Assembly (NCBI RefSeq): GCF_000620785.1
Contig: NZ_JIAI01000021.1
Coordinates: 26,237-90,236 of the forward strand
Source of the DNA: Actinospineispora acaciae DSM 45401
GTDB taxonomy: Bacteria > Actinomycetota > Actinomycetes > Mycobacteriales > Pseudonocardiaceae
DNA length: 64,000 bases
Direction: 5' to 3'
Position 1 is the first letter of the stretch. Every line of letters begins with the position of its first letter. Of the stretch, positions 51,921-60,068 are shown in pieces. The translations under genes and the position numbers were made by a program. Under the pieces are notes generated by a model. It did no database searches. It saw only the letters and a program-made list of their open reading frames with translations, and had not been told where the DNA came from.

Positions 51921-52671
51921 GGGCGTCCCCTTCCAGCGCGCCGGTGATCAGGCCGACCAGCTCGTCGCCGCTGGTGCCAGCGACCGCCCGCCGGGCCGCC
52001 GCCCGCCCGCCGCGCAGCACATACGCCACGTCCGCGACCCGCTTCACCTGAGCCATGTCGTGGCTGATCAGCAACACCGTCACGCCGTCCTCGCGCAGCC
52101 GGCCGATCAGGGACTCCACCGCGGCGGTCTCCCGCACGCCCAGGGCCGCGGTCGGCTCGTCCATGATGACCAGCGTGCGGCCCCAGTTCGCGGCGCGGGC
52201 GATCGCGATGCTCTGGCGCTGGCCGCCGGACATCCGCCGCACCGAGGAGCGCACGTTCGGCACGTCCACGTCCAGCTTGGACAGGATCTCCCGGCTGGAG
52301 GAGATCATCGCCTTCTTGTCCAGCACCCGGATCGGGCCGAAGCCGGTGGTCAGCTCGCGGTTCAGGTACAGGTTCTGCCAGACCTGCAGGTCCTCGATCA
52401 GCCCGAGCGTCTGGTAGACGGTCTCGATGCCCAGCCGGCGCGCGTCGTCCGGCGAGCCCAGCTTGATCGGCTCGCCCCGGAACCGGATCTCGCCGGCGTC
52501 CGCCGGGTGCACCCCGGTGAGGCAGCGCACCAGCGTGGACTTGCCCGCCCCGTTGTCCCCGAGCAGCGCGGTGACCTGCCCGGGAGCGATCTCCATGTCC
52601 ACCCCGCGCAGCGCGCGCACCGCGTCGAACGACTTCTCCAGGCCCTTGATCTCGACCAGCGCCTCGCTCAT
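51913..52671 (-). CDS. Single-domain sugar ABC transporter ATPase
   Basis: 252 residues with one ATPase domain: Walker A LLGDNGAGKSTLVRC, signature RMSGGQRQSIAIARA, Walker B LVIMDEPTAALGVRE and H-loop LLISHDMAQVKRV. Typical RbsA has two such domains (~500 residues); a single one is as in FrcA-type importers. It works as a dimer with the permease. It lies 12 bases after the permease and overlaps rbsK by eight. Confidence 0.9.
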   Translation of the reverse strand: MSEALVEIKGLEKSFDAVRALRGVDMEIAPGQVTALLGDNGAGKSTLVRCLTGVHPADAGEIRFRGEPIKLGSPDDARRLGIETVYQTLGLIEDLQVWQNLYLNRELTTGFGPIRVLDKKAMISSSREILSKLDVDVPNVRSSVRRMSGGQRQSIAIARAANWGRTLVIMDEPTAALGVRETAAVESLIGRLREDGVTVLLISHDMAQVKRVADVAYVLRGGRAAARRAVAGTSGDELVGLITGALEGDARA

Positions 52672-52683
52672 GTCAGCACCCCA

Positions 52684-53637
52684 CTACTTCTTCTGGAACC
52701 GGGAGATGAACGCGGCGCCCAGCACGACCGCACCGACCGCGATGGGCTGGTAGTACTGCGAGATCCCGACCAGCGTGAACCCGTTGATCAGGCTCTGCAG
52801 CAGCACCGCGCCGGCCACCGAGCCGAGCACCGACGCGCGCCCGCCGAACAGGCTGGACCCGCCGAGCACCACCGCCGCGATCGAGCTGAGCAGCAGCGAG
52901 GTCTGCAAACTCGGGTCCGCGCCGCCGGTGCGCGCCACGAACAGCACGCTGGCCACCCCGCACGCGAGCCCCGAGCAGGCGTAGGCCAGCAGCCGGATCC
53001 GCGCGGTGTGGATCCCGGACTCGCGGGCCGCGTCGAGGTTCCCGCCGGTGGCCAGCAGGTACGTCCCCGTCTTCGTCCAGAACAGCAGGAACCCGACGAG
53101 CAGCGCGACCAGGAACGCCACCACCCAGAACCAGCGCACCGGCCCGATCCCGTTCAGCGCCAGGGCCTGCAGCGCCGACGAGTTCACCGGCACGGTGTTG
53201 CCGCTGGTCAGCAGCAGCGTGATGCCGCTGACCACGGACAGCGACCCGAGCGTGACGATGAAGTCGGTCATGTTCAGCCGCGACACCAGCACGCCGTTGA
53301 CCAGCCCGACCGCCAGCCCGGCGACCAACGCCGCCAGCACCGACACCGGCAGCCCCCAGCCGTGCGTGTAGGCGTACCCGAGCACCGCCGCCGCCCACGG
53401 CAGGTTCGCGCCCACCGACAGGTCGATCCCGGCCACCGTGACGACCAACTGCTGGCCCATCGCGAGCACCAGCAGGATCGCCGCCGAGACCAGCAGGTCG
53501 CTGATGTTGTCGACGGTCAGGAAGTTGGGCGTGGCGATGAAGAACGCTCCGAACACCACGACCAGCCCGATCGGGGCGGCGTAGCGGGCCGCCGCCTCGA
53601 CCGAGGGCCTCCTGACGTGCGCGTGGGCGGTCGTCAC
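52684..53637 (-). CDS. Sugar ABC transporter permease (RbsC family)
   Basis: 317 residues, about ten membrane segments. Signatures: VVTVAGIDLSVGANLPWAAAVLGYA, NGVLVSRLNMTDFIVTLGSLSVVSG and SIAAVVLGGSSLFGGRASVLGSVAGAVLLQ. The last is the permease loop that contacts the ATPase. ATGA overlap with the binding-protein gene upstream. Ribose is likely from the adjacent ribokinase. Confidence 0.9.
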   Translation of the reverse strand: MTTAHAHVRRPSVEAAARYAAPIGLVVVFGAFFIATPNFLTVDNISDLLVSAAILLVLAMGQQLVVTVAGIDLSVGANLPWAAAVLGYAYTHGWGLPVSVLAALVAGLAVGLVNGVLVSRLNMTDFIVTLGSLSVVSGITLLLTSGNTVPVNSSALQALALNGIGPVRWFWVVAFLVALLVGFLLFWTKTGTYLLATGGNLDAARESGIHTARIRLLAYACSGLACGVASVLFVARTGGADPSLQTSLLLSSIAAVVLGGSSLFGGRASVLGSVAGAVLLQSLINGFTLVGISQYYQPIAVGAVVLGAAFISRFQKK

Positions 53638-54665
53638 TTGCTACCCGCCGGGGCGACCGGATTGTCGAACGGCTCGAACGGGCGCGGGAACGAGGAGATG
53701 GCCTTGTCCACGTTGCCGGAGTCGATCAGCTTGATCGGCGCGACCACCCGGGGCGGCACCTGCTCCTTGCGCACCAGCTTCATGCAGGCCTGCACGGCCA
53801 TCTCGCCCTCGGCGTACGGGTACTGGGAGATGGTGCCGGTCAGGGTGCCGTCCTTGACGGCCTGCAGCGCGGCCTGGATGCCGTCCACCGAGATGATCGA
53901 CACCTTGCCGGTCAGCCCGGCGTTGCGCACCGACTGCGCGGCGCCGAGGCCCATGGTGTCGTTGGCGGCGAAGATGCCGGTGATGTCCGGGTGCGCCTTG
54001 AGGATCGCGTCGGTGACCGTCTGCGCCTTGGCCTGGTCGTAGTCCGCCGGCTGGGTGGCCACGATGTCCAGCTTGCCGGCGGTGGCCTCGGTGAAGCCCT
54101 GCTGGCGGTTGATGCCGTTCTGCTCGCCCGCGATGCCCTGCAGCAGCGCCACCTTGCCGGTCCCGCCCAGCTTGGCGGCCAGCGCGGTGCCGGCCTGGCG
54201 CCCGGCGGAGAGGTTGTCCGAGCCGATGAAGCTGGCGTACGACACGCCTGCCTGCTGCGATGCGGCCGCGTCGATCTGGGTGTCCAGGTTCAGGATCGGG
54301 GTGTTCTTGCGCGCCACCGGGACCAGCGGGGTGATCACGTTGGTGGAGTTGACCGGGACCACGCCGAAGCAGTTGTAGTTCTGCCCGGCCAGGGTGGAGA
54401 TCTTGGCGTTCTCACCGGTGGAGTCCGTCTCGTTCTCGCCGGCCTGCACCTCGACGTTGACCCCGCGCGCCTTGCCCTCGGCCAGCGCGCCGTCGCGCAG
54501 CGCCGCCCAGTAGGGGTTGGTGAAGTCCCTGGTCACGATGGCGATACGGACGTCGCTGCTGTTCTCCGGGCCGCCCCGGCCGCATGCTGTCACGGTGAGC
54601 AGCAGCGAGCCGGCGGCGATCACGGCGGCGGCGCTCAGCAGCCGTCTCCGGTTGTGGTTGATCAT
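53634..54665 (-). CDS. Sugar ABC transporter substrate-binding lipoprotein
   Basis: 343 residues from MINHNRRRLLSAAAV, with AAAGGAA before the ATG. Lipobox LTVTAC near residue 28. RIAIVTRDFTNPYWAALRDGALAEG, IAGEQNGINRQQGFTEA and GIFAANDTMGLGAAQSVRNAG are typical of RbsB-like receptors. The start overlaps the LacI stop and its stop overlaps the permease start, so translation is coupled throughout. It delivers ribose or a related sugar. Confidence 0.9.
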   Translation of the reverse strand: MINHNRRRLLSAAAVIAAGSLLLTVTACGRGGPENSSDVRIAIVTRDFTNPYWAALRDGALAEGKARGVNVEVQAGENETDSTGENAKISTLAGQNYNCFGVVPVNSTNVITPLVPVARKNTPILNLDTQIDAAASQQAGVSYASFIGSDNLSAGRQAGTALAAKLGGTGKVALLQGIAGEQNGINRQQGFTEATAGKLDIVATQPADYDQAKAQTVTDAILKAHPDITGIFAANDTMGLGAAQSVRNAGLTGKVSIISVDGIQAALQAVKDGTLTGTISQYPYAEGEMAVQACMKLVRKEQVPPRVVAPIKLIDSGNVDKAISSFPRPFEPFDNPVAPAGSK

Positions 54666-55726
54666 GATGTGGTTCCTTTCTTCGCGTCGTTGCGGTGTGG
54701 TGGCGCCCCGTGGGAGCCCCGTTGGACGAGCCGGCACGGCGGCGCGGCGGCGAGGGACGGCTCGCCGCGCAGCAGGGCGAGCATGGCGCGCACGGCGGCG
54801 GCGGCCAGCTCGGTGATCGGCTGGGCCACGGTGGTCAGCGGCGGGTCGAGCAGGTCGAACCAGGGCGCGTCGTCGAACCCGACCAGCGAGACGTCCTCCG
54901 GGATGCGCAGCCCGGCGCGGCGCAGCGCCTTCATCGCGCCGATCGCCATCAGCCCGTCGCCGGCGAACACCGCGGTGGGCGGCCGCCGCCGGCGGAGCAG
55001 CCGTTCGACCGCGCGCTCGCCGCTGTGCTGGCGGAAGTCGCCGGGCTCGACCGCGATGTCGCCGCCGGCCAGGCCGTGCCGGCGCAGCGCCTCGACGAGC
55101 AGGTCACGCCGCTCCCGCCCGACCGGGTTGCTCACCGGCGGCGGGATGACGCCGACCCGGCGGTGCCCGAGCCCGACCAGCAGCTCGGCGACGTCCGCGA
55201 GCGCCCCGGCCGCCGAACCCCGCACCACCGGGGCGTCGCGCAACCGGGTCGCGGCGGCGTCGCGCCCGCGCACGGTGACCGGCCGGTCCAGCAGCACCAG
55301 GTTCGCGCCGGCCGAGGCGGCCGCCTTGATGCCCGGCGTCATCGCCTCGGCCGGGACCAGGATCACCCCGTCCACCCGGCTGCCGGCCAGCAGGCTGGAC
55401 AGGTAGCCGTCCTGGCGGGCGGCGTCCTCGTCGGAGTTGCACAGCACCAGCGAGTACTCCTCGGCGGCGGCGATCCGCTCGATCTGGCCGGCCAGCTCGG
55501 CGAAGAACGGGTTCGCCACGTCACTGACCACCAGTCCGAGGGCGCCGGTCGAGTCGGTGCGCAGCGCGCGGGCGCCGGCGTGCGGCCGGTATCCGACCCG
55601 GCGGGCGATCTCGGCGACCCGCGCGCGCGTCGGCTCCGAGATGCGCGGGCTGCCGGACAGCGCGAGGGACACGGTCGCCTCGGACACCCCGGCCAACCGC
55701 GCAACATCCCGCATCCGCACCGCCAC
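54662..55726 (-). CDS. LacI family regulator of the ribose operon
   Basis: 354 residues, GTG start with GGGAGG before it. HTH MRDVARLAGVSEATVSLALSGSPRISEPTRARV, hinge, then a ribose-repressor-like effector domain (GLVVSDVANPFFAELAGQIE...DGVILVPAE...RRVGVIPPP). It is unusual in being the first gene of the operon it presumably controls, coupled by ATGA to the binding-protein gene. An AT-rich palindrome at 55755-55766 upstream is its probable operator. Ribose or its phosphate is the likely effector. Confidence 0.9.
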   Translation of the reverse strand: MAVRMRDVARLAGVSEATVSLALSGSPRISEPTRARVAEIARRVGYRPHAGARALRTDSTGALGLVVSDVANPFFAELAGQIERIAAAEEYSLVLCNSDEDAARQDGYLSSLLAGSRVDGVILVPAEAMTPGIKAAASAGANLVLLDRPVTVRGRDAAATRLRDAPVVRGSAAGALADVAELLVGLGHRRVGVIPPPVSNPVGRERRDLLVEALRRHGLAGGDIAVEPGDFRQHSGERAVERLLRRRRPPTAVFAGDGLMAIGAMKALRRAGLRIPEDVSLVGFDDAPWFDLLDPPLTTVAQPITELAAAAVRAMLALLRGEPSLAAAPPCRLVQRGSHGAPPHRNDAKKGTTS

Positions 55727-55754
55727 GCCGCCTCCCTCCGCTGGGCCAGCGAGT

Positions 55755-55766
55755 TTAATCGATTAA
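55755..55766. promoter_or_regulatory. LacI-type operator of the ribose operon
   Basis: TTAATCGATTAA, a perfect 12-base palindrome with the central CG typical of LacI-family sites, 28 bases before the lacI-type gene start. It overlaps GATTAA, a possible -10 box, so binding would block transcription of the whole operon including the repressor. Confidence 0.6.
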
Positions 55767-55797
55767 CCGGCGGTCGCGCACGGCCACACCCCACGCC

Positions 55798-55863
55798 GGC
55801 ACACACCGTCCGTACGCCGCACACACGTTGGGACCTGTGTGCGGCGTCGAGAGGGGGTGTGCC
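55798..55863. terminator. Nested hairpin downstream of the IclR gene
   Basis: ACGCCGCACACA / TGTGTGCGGCGT (55814-55825 and 55836-55847), perfect 12-base arms and a ten-base loop, inside a second pair GGCACACACC / GGGGTGTGCC (55798-55807 and 55854-55863, one mismatch). It ends six bases after the IclR stop codon in transcription order. It has no T-run; it may be a terminator or another repeat family. Confidence 0.45.
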
Positions 55864-55869
55864 AGCGGG

Positions 55870-56625
55870 TCAGTGGGGTGGGCGGTCGGTGCCGGCGCGG
55901 AGGGTGCGGGTGAGGCCGAGGGCGGCGGTGCGCACGGCGGGGGCGAGGCGCGCGGTGTCCAGCCGGTGCGCCCAGCCGGTGATCGAGATCGCGGCCAGCG
56001 CCCGCCCGCCGGGGTCGAGCACGGGCGCGGCCACGCACGCGATGCCGACGGTGGACTCCTCCCGCTCCTCCGCGACGCCCCGGATGCGAACCGCCGCCAG
56101 CTCGCGCCGCAGCAGCCCGGGCGCGATCACGGTGCGCGGCGTGCGCCTGGTCAGCCCCGCGGCGAGCACCTCGTCGAAGCGGTCCGGCGGGGAGAACGCG
56201 AGCAGCGCCTTGCCCACGCCCGTGCAGTACGCCGGCATCCGCCCTCCCACCCGGGACGGGATCCGAGGCCCGGACACCGCGTCGAGTTTCTGCACGTAGA
56301 CGACCTCGATGCCGTCCAGCACCGCGAGATGCACCGTCTCGTGGGTGGCCTCGAAGAGGTCGGCGAGGTACGGCGCGGCGGCCTCGCGCAGCCCGCGCTG
56401 GCGCGGCGCGAGCTGTCCGAGCTCGAACAGTCGCATCCCCAACCGCAGCCCGGTCGGCGTCCGTTCCACCACGTCCCAGCCGGCCAGCTCGCTGAGCAAC
56501 CGGTGCGCGGTGGCCTTGGGGATGCCGGTGCGCCGGGCCAGCTCGGCCAGGCTCAGCTCGGCGTCGCCCGGCCGAAACGCGGTCAGCAGGGTGAGCGCCC
56601 GCCCGAGCACCGACTTCGGCACCAT
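55870..56625 (-). CDS. IclR family regulator of mhpFE
   Basis: 251 residues. HTH (VLGRALTLLTAFRPGDAELSLAELARRTGIPKATAHRLLSELAGWDVVE) and effector domain (THETVHLAVLDGIEVVYVQKLD...MPAYCTGVGKALLAFSP). Divergent from mhpF and mhpE, with an IclR-type site at 56692-56706 between. Likely activates or represses that operon in response to an aromatic acid. Confidence 0.87.
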   Translation of the reverse strand: MVPKSVLGRALTLLTAFRPGDAELSLAELARRTGIPKATAHRLLSELAGWDVVERTPTGLRLGMRLFELGQLAPRQRGLREAAAPYLADLFEATHETVHLAVLDGIEVVYVQKLDAVSGPRIPSRVGGRMPAYCTGVGKALLAFSPPDRFDEVLAAGLTRRTPRTVIAPGLLRRELAAVRIRGVAEEREESTVGIACVAAPVLDPGGRALAAISITGWAHRLDTARLAPAVRTAALGLTRTLRAGTDRPPH

Positions 56626-56641
56626 CCGACCATCATCCCGA

Positions 56642-56687
56642 CCCGTGAGTGGTTAGCGTTGTCATAGCAACGCTAACCACTCACGGG
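56642..56687. repeat. R2 palindrome, copy 5
   Basis: Perfect 20-base arms (CCCGTGAGTGGTTAGCGTTG) around TCATAG, in a divergent promoter region between IclR and mhpF. This placement shows the family is not limited to gene ends and argues against it being only a terminator. Confidence 0.85.
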
Positions 56688-56691
56688 TGCG

Positions 56692-56706
56692 TTCCATTCA
56701 CTGGAA
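56692..56706. promoter_or_regulatory. IclR-type operator upstream of mhpF
   Basis: TTCCA-TTCAC-TGGAA, five-base perfect arms, 44 bases before the mhpF start. It resembles IclR-family sites (TTCCAxxxxxTGGAA) and lies between the divergent genes. Confidence 0.55.
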
Positions 56707-56750
56707 TGGCGCGGTTCCGGGGCGGCTACCCCGGGTGTCAGAGTCCGAGC

Positions 56751-57656
56751 ATGGGATCGGAGAGGGTGACGGCCGCGATCGTCGGTCCGGGGAACATCGG
56801 CACCGACCTGCTGGCCAAGCTGCGCGACAGCGCCGTGATCGACGTCAGGTACATGGTCGGGGTGGTCGAGTCCGACGGGCTCAAGCGGGCGCGCGAGCGG
56901 GGCATCGCGGCGTCCGCCGAGGGGGTGGACTGGCTGCTGCGCCAGGACCCGCTGCCCGAGCTGGTGTTCGAGGCCACCTCGGCGCATGCGCACCAGGCCA
57001 ACGCGCCGCGCTACGCCGAGGCGGGCATCCAGGCGGTGGACCTCACGCCCGCGCACCTCGGCCCGATGGTGTGCCCGCCGGTGAACCTCGAGGAGCACAT
57101 CGCCGCGCCGAACGTATCCATGATCACGTGCGGCGGGCAGGCCACCATCCCCATGGTGGCCGCAGTCTCCCGAACCACCCCGGTGCCCTACGCGGAGATC
57201 GTCGCCTCCGTCGCGTCCCGCAGCGCCGGCCCCGGGACCAGGGCGAACATCGACGAGTTCACCCAGACCACCGCCGGCGCGGTCGAGGAGGTCGGCGGCG
57301 CCGAGCGCGGCAAGGCGATCATCATCCTGAACCCGGTGGAGCCGCCGATGATCATGCGGGACACGGTGTTCTGCATGATCTCGCCGGACGCGGACCGGGC
57401 GGCGATCGTCCGCTCCATCCACGACATGATCGGCGAGGTCCAGCAGTACGTGCCCGGCTACAGCCTGCGCGCCGAGCCGCAGTTCGACGAGCCGCAACAG
57501 GGCTGGAACGGCAACGCGCGGGTGGCGGTGTTCCTGGAGGTCAAGGGCGCCGGCGACTACCTGCCGCCGTACGCCGGCAACCTCGACATCATGACCGCGG
57601 CCGCCGCCCGGGTGGGCGAGCTGATGGCCCGAGCGAAGCTGGAGGCGCGCCCGTGA
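56751..57656 (+). CDS. mhpF: Acetaldehyde dehydrogenase (acylating)
   Basis: 301 residues. NAD-binding VGPGNIGTDLLAKL at residues 11-24, catalytic Cys127 in VSMITCGGQATIPMVAAV, and DEFTQTTAGAVEEVGGAERGKAIIILNP. It turns acetaldehyde into acetyl-CoA (or propanal into propanoyl-CoA) at the end of meta-cleavage pathways, channelling from the aldolase encoded next. The ATG at 56751 is used; a GTG at 56766 with GGAGAGG before it may be the true start. GTGA overlap with mhpE. Confidence 0.93.
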   Translation: MGSERVTAAIVGPGNIGTDLLAKLRDSAVIDVRYMVGVVESDGLKRARERGIAASAEGVDWLLRQDPLPELVFEATSAHAHQANAPRYAEAGIQAVDLTPAHLGPMVCPPVNLEEHIAAPNVSMITCGGQATIPMVAAVSRTTPVPYAEIVASVASRSAGPGTRANIDEFTQTTAGAVEEVGGAERGKAIIILNPVEPPMIMRDTVFCMISPDADRAAIVRSIHDMIGEVQQYVPGYSLRAEPQFDEPQQGWNGNARVAVFLEVKGAGDYLPPYAGNLDIMTAAAARVGELMARAKLEARP

Positions 57657-58687
57657 GCACTCGTCCGGAACTGAAGCACGACGTCAGGATCACCGACACC
57701 TCGCTGCGCGACGGCAGCCACGCCATGGCGCACCAGTTCACCGAGACCCAGGTCCGCGACACCGTGCGCGCGCTGGCCGCCGCCGGCGTCGAGGTGATCG
57801 AGGTGACCCACGGCGACGGCCTGGGCGGCAGCTCGTTCAACTACGGCTTCTCGCACACCGACGAGATGAAGCTGATCTCCGCCGCCCGCGAAGAGGCCGG
57901 AGACGCGAAGATCGCCGTCCTGCTCGTGCCCGGCATCGGCACCGTCGAGGACCTGAAACGTTCCCGCGACGCCGGCGCCGACATGGTGCGGGTGGCCACC
58001 CACTGCACCGAGGCCGACGTCTCGCCGCAGCACTTCGCGGCCGCCCGCGACCTGGGCATGGAGACCGTCGGGTTCCTGATGATGGCGCACAAGACGCCGC
58101 CGGAGAACCTGGCCAAGCAGGCCCGGATCATGGTCGATGCCGGCTGCCAGTGCCCGTACGTCACCGACTCCGCCGGCGCGCTGCTCATGCACGAGGCGCG
58201 GGAACGCTTCGAGGCGCTCGTGGCCGAGGTCGGCGACCAGGCCTGGGTGGGGTACCACGGCCACCAGAACCTCAGCCTCGGCGTGGCCAACTCCGTGATC
58301 GCCCACGAGGTCGGGGTCCGCTACATCGACGGCTCGCTGTGCGCGCTGGGAGCCGGCGCCGGCAACTCGCCGACCGAGGTGCTGGCCGCGGTGTTCGACA
58401 GGCTGGGCATCGACACCGGGCTGGACGTGCTCGGGCTGCTGGACGCCGCCGAGAACGTGGTCCAGCCCTACCTGCACCGCTGGCCCAAGATGGACCGCAA
58501 CGCGATCGTCCAGGGCTGGGCGGGCGTCTACTCCAGCTTCCTGCTGCACGCCGAGCGCGCCGCCGAGCGCTACAAGGTGCCGGCGCATCAGATCCTGCGC
58601 CGCTGCGGCGAGCTGGGCTACGTCGGCGGCCAGGAAGACATGATCATCGACGTGGCCATCGGCCTTGCCGCCGAAACGTCGGCTTGA
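57653..58687 (+). CDS. mhpE: 4-hydroxy-2-oxovalerate aldolase
   Basis: 344 residues, DRE-TIM metal-dependent aldolase. RITDTSLRDGSHAMAHQFT gives the catalytic Arg and the metal Asp; HGHQNLSLGVANS provides metal His residues; the C-terminal communication domain LLHAERAAERYKVPAHQIL follows. It cleaves 4-hydroxy-2-oxovalerate to pyruvate and acetaldehyde, forming the channelled complex with MhpF. The hydratase (MhpD) is not adjacent. TTGACA of the next promoter overlaps the stop. Confidence 0.93.
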   Translation: MSTRPELKHDVRITDTSLRDGSHAMAHQFTETQVRDTVRALAAAGVEVIEVTHGDGLGGSSFNYGFSHTDEMKLISAAREEAGDAKIAVLLVPGIGTVEDLKRSRDAGADMVRVATHCTEADVSPQHFAAARDLGMETVGFLMMAHKTPPENLAKQARIMVDAGCQCPYVTDSAGALLMHEARERFEALVAEVGDQAWVGYHGHQNLSLGVANSVIAHEVGVRYIDGSLCALGAGAGNSPTEVLAAVFDRLGIDTGLDVLGLLDAAENVVQPYLHRWPKMDRNAIVQGWAGVYSSFLLHAERAAERYKVPAHQILRRCGELGYVGGQEDMIIDVAIGLAAETSA

Positions 58688-58720
58688 CAAGTACTGAGCG
58701 TAGTCAAGTAGAAAGGAGGT
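58684..58720 (+). promoter_or_regulatory. Candidate promoter and mini-ORF ribosome site before the NO synthase gene
   Basis: CTTGAC (58683-58688) and GTCAAG (58703-58708) are inverted arms; TTGACA at 58684 could be a -35 box with AGTAGA about 17 bases on. AAAGGAGGT (58712-58720) is a perfect ribosome site but precedes only TTG AGT GTT ACC TGA, a four-codon ORF in the NO synthase frame. Roles are inferred. Confidence 0.35.
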
Positions 58721-58766
58721 ACCCCGTTTGAGTGTTACCTGAACGAGTGGTGACGGAGGATGCCTC

Positions 58767-59954
58767 TTGGCCGCACTCGTCCGGAACGCCGCCGGCCCCA
58801 GCGGTGAGCGTTCCGCGGATTCTCGCTGTCCACACCAGATCCCCGGACCCGCCGCGTCCCCGGAGAACGAGTGCCAGGTGGATGCCGACGACGCGCGCGA
58901 GTTCCTCGAGCTGTTCTACACCGAGACCAGGCCCGACACCCCGTTCGAGCAACGGCTGCGCGAGGCCTACGACGAGATCACCGCGACCGGCACCTATACG
59001 CACACCCTCGACGAGCTGCGCTTCGGCGCCCGGGTGGCCTGGCGCAACTCGGCGCGCTGCATCGGGCGGCTGTACTGGCAGGGCCTGCGGATCCGGGACC
59101 GGCGCGGGGTCAGCGTCCCCGCCGAGGTGGCCGCCGAATGCACCGAGCACCTGCGCGCGGCCACCCGGGACGGGAAGCTTCGCTCCACGATCACCGTGTT
59201 CGCGCCGGACCGCCCCGGCCGCCCCGGCCCGCGCATCCACAACGAGCAGCTGATCCGCTACGCCGGGCACCGCAACGCCGACGGCGCCGTGCACGGCGAC
59301 CCCCGCTACGCCGAGTTCACCGAGCGGGTGGCGTCCATGGGCTGGCGCGGCCCGAACCCGCCCGGCCGGTTCGACCTGCTGCCGCTGATGATCTCCAACG
59401 GGGACGCGCGGCCGGAGCTGTTCGAGCTGCCCAGGGACGCGGTGCTGGAGGTGCCGCTGCGCCATCCGGAGTACGGGTGGTTCTCCGACCTGCGGCTGCG
59501 CTGGCACGCGGTGCCGGCGATCAGCAACATGCCGCTGCTCATCGGCGGCGTGCGCTACCCGGCGGCGCCGTTCAACGGCTGGTACCTGAACACCGAGATC
59601 GGCGCCCGCAACCTGGCCGACGCCGACCGCTACGACCAGCTCCCGGTCATCGCCGAGCGGATGGGCCTGGACACCAGCTCGCGCCGCACCCTCTGGCCGG
59701 ACCGGGCGCTGGTCGAGCTGGTGCGCGCGGTGCAGTACTCGTTCGACGCGGCCGGCGTGCGGATGGCCGACCATCACACCGAGTCCGAGCGGTTCCTCGC
59801 GCACGTCGCGAACGAGGAGCGCGCCGGGCGCCCGTGCCCCACCGACTGGAGCTGGGTCGTGCCGCCGATGTCCGGCGGGCTGACCGGAGTCTTCCACCGC
59901 TACTACGACGACCCCGACCCGCACGCCCGCCCGGCCTTCCTGCCGCCGACTTGA
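58767..59954 (+). CDS. nos: Nitric oxide synthase oxygenase
   Basis: 395 residues from a TTG with GGAGG eight bases before it. The heme-thiolate loop WRNSARCIGRLYW has Cys98, and FNGWYLNTEIG carries the arginine-binding Glu277; GPRIHNEQLIRYAG and WRGPNPPGRFDLLPLM also match. It makes NO and citrulline from arginine using borrowed reductases; there is no reductase domain, as usual in bacteria. The first ~37 residues are outside the conserved domain. In Streptomyces, NOS can serve toxin biosynthesis (nitration) or stress defence; nothing adjacent indicates which. A TetR gene follows. Confidence 0.93.
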   Translation: MAALVRNAAGPSGERSADSRCPHQIPGPAASPENECQVDADDAREFLELFYTETRPDTPFEQRLREAYDEITATGTYTHTLDELRFGARVAWRNSARCIGRLYWQGLRIRDRRGVSVPAEVAAECTEHLRAATRDGKLRSTITVFAPDRPGRPGPRIHNEQLIRYAGHRNADGAVHGDPRYAEFTERVASMGWRGPNPPGRFDLLPLMISNGDARPELFELPRDAVLEVPLRHPEYGWFSDLRLRWHAVPAISNMPLLIGGVRYPAAPFNGWYLNTEIGARNLADADRYDQLPVIAERMGLDTSSRRTLWPDRALVELVRAVQYSFDAAGVRMADHHTESERFLAHVANEERAGRPCPTDWSWVVPPMSGGLTGVFHRYYDDPDPHARPAFLPPT

Positions 59955-60068
59955 TCGGAACAGTGACCTCTTTTCTGTAGGGTCGCCCGAAAGGACGCTG
60001 AAGCCACGCAACCCGTGCGATAAGAGTAGAAGTTAGTAGAATGTAGTTGCGCCGGTACGCTTAGTGAA

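Noticed and set aside
51115..54042. Open frame of 975 codons on the plus strand
   Set aside because: Antisense to the ribose operon; its product is low-complexity and matches no family, as expected for GC-rich shadow frames.
58732..59253. 173-codon ORF after the perfect ribosome site before nos
   Set aside because: It is in another frame inside nos and encodes a Ser/Pro/Arg-rich shadow; nos has clear motifs in its own frame.
60026..60046. CRISPR-like repeat GTAGAAGTTAGTAGAATGTAG
   Set aside because: Only two short imperfect units without spacers; more likely an operator or promoter.
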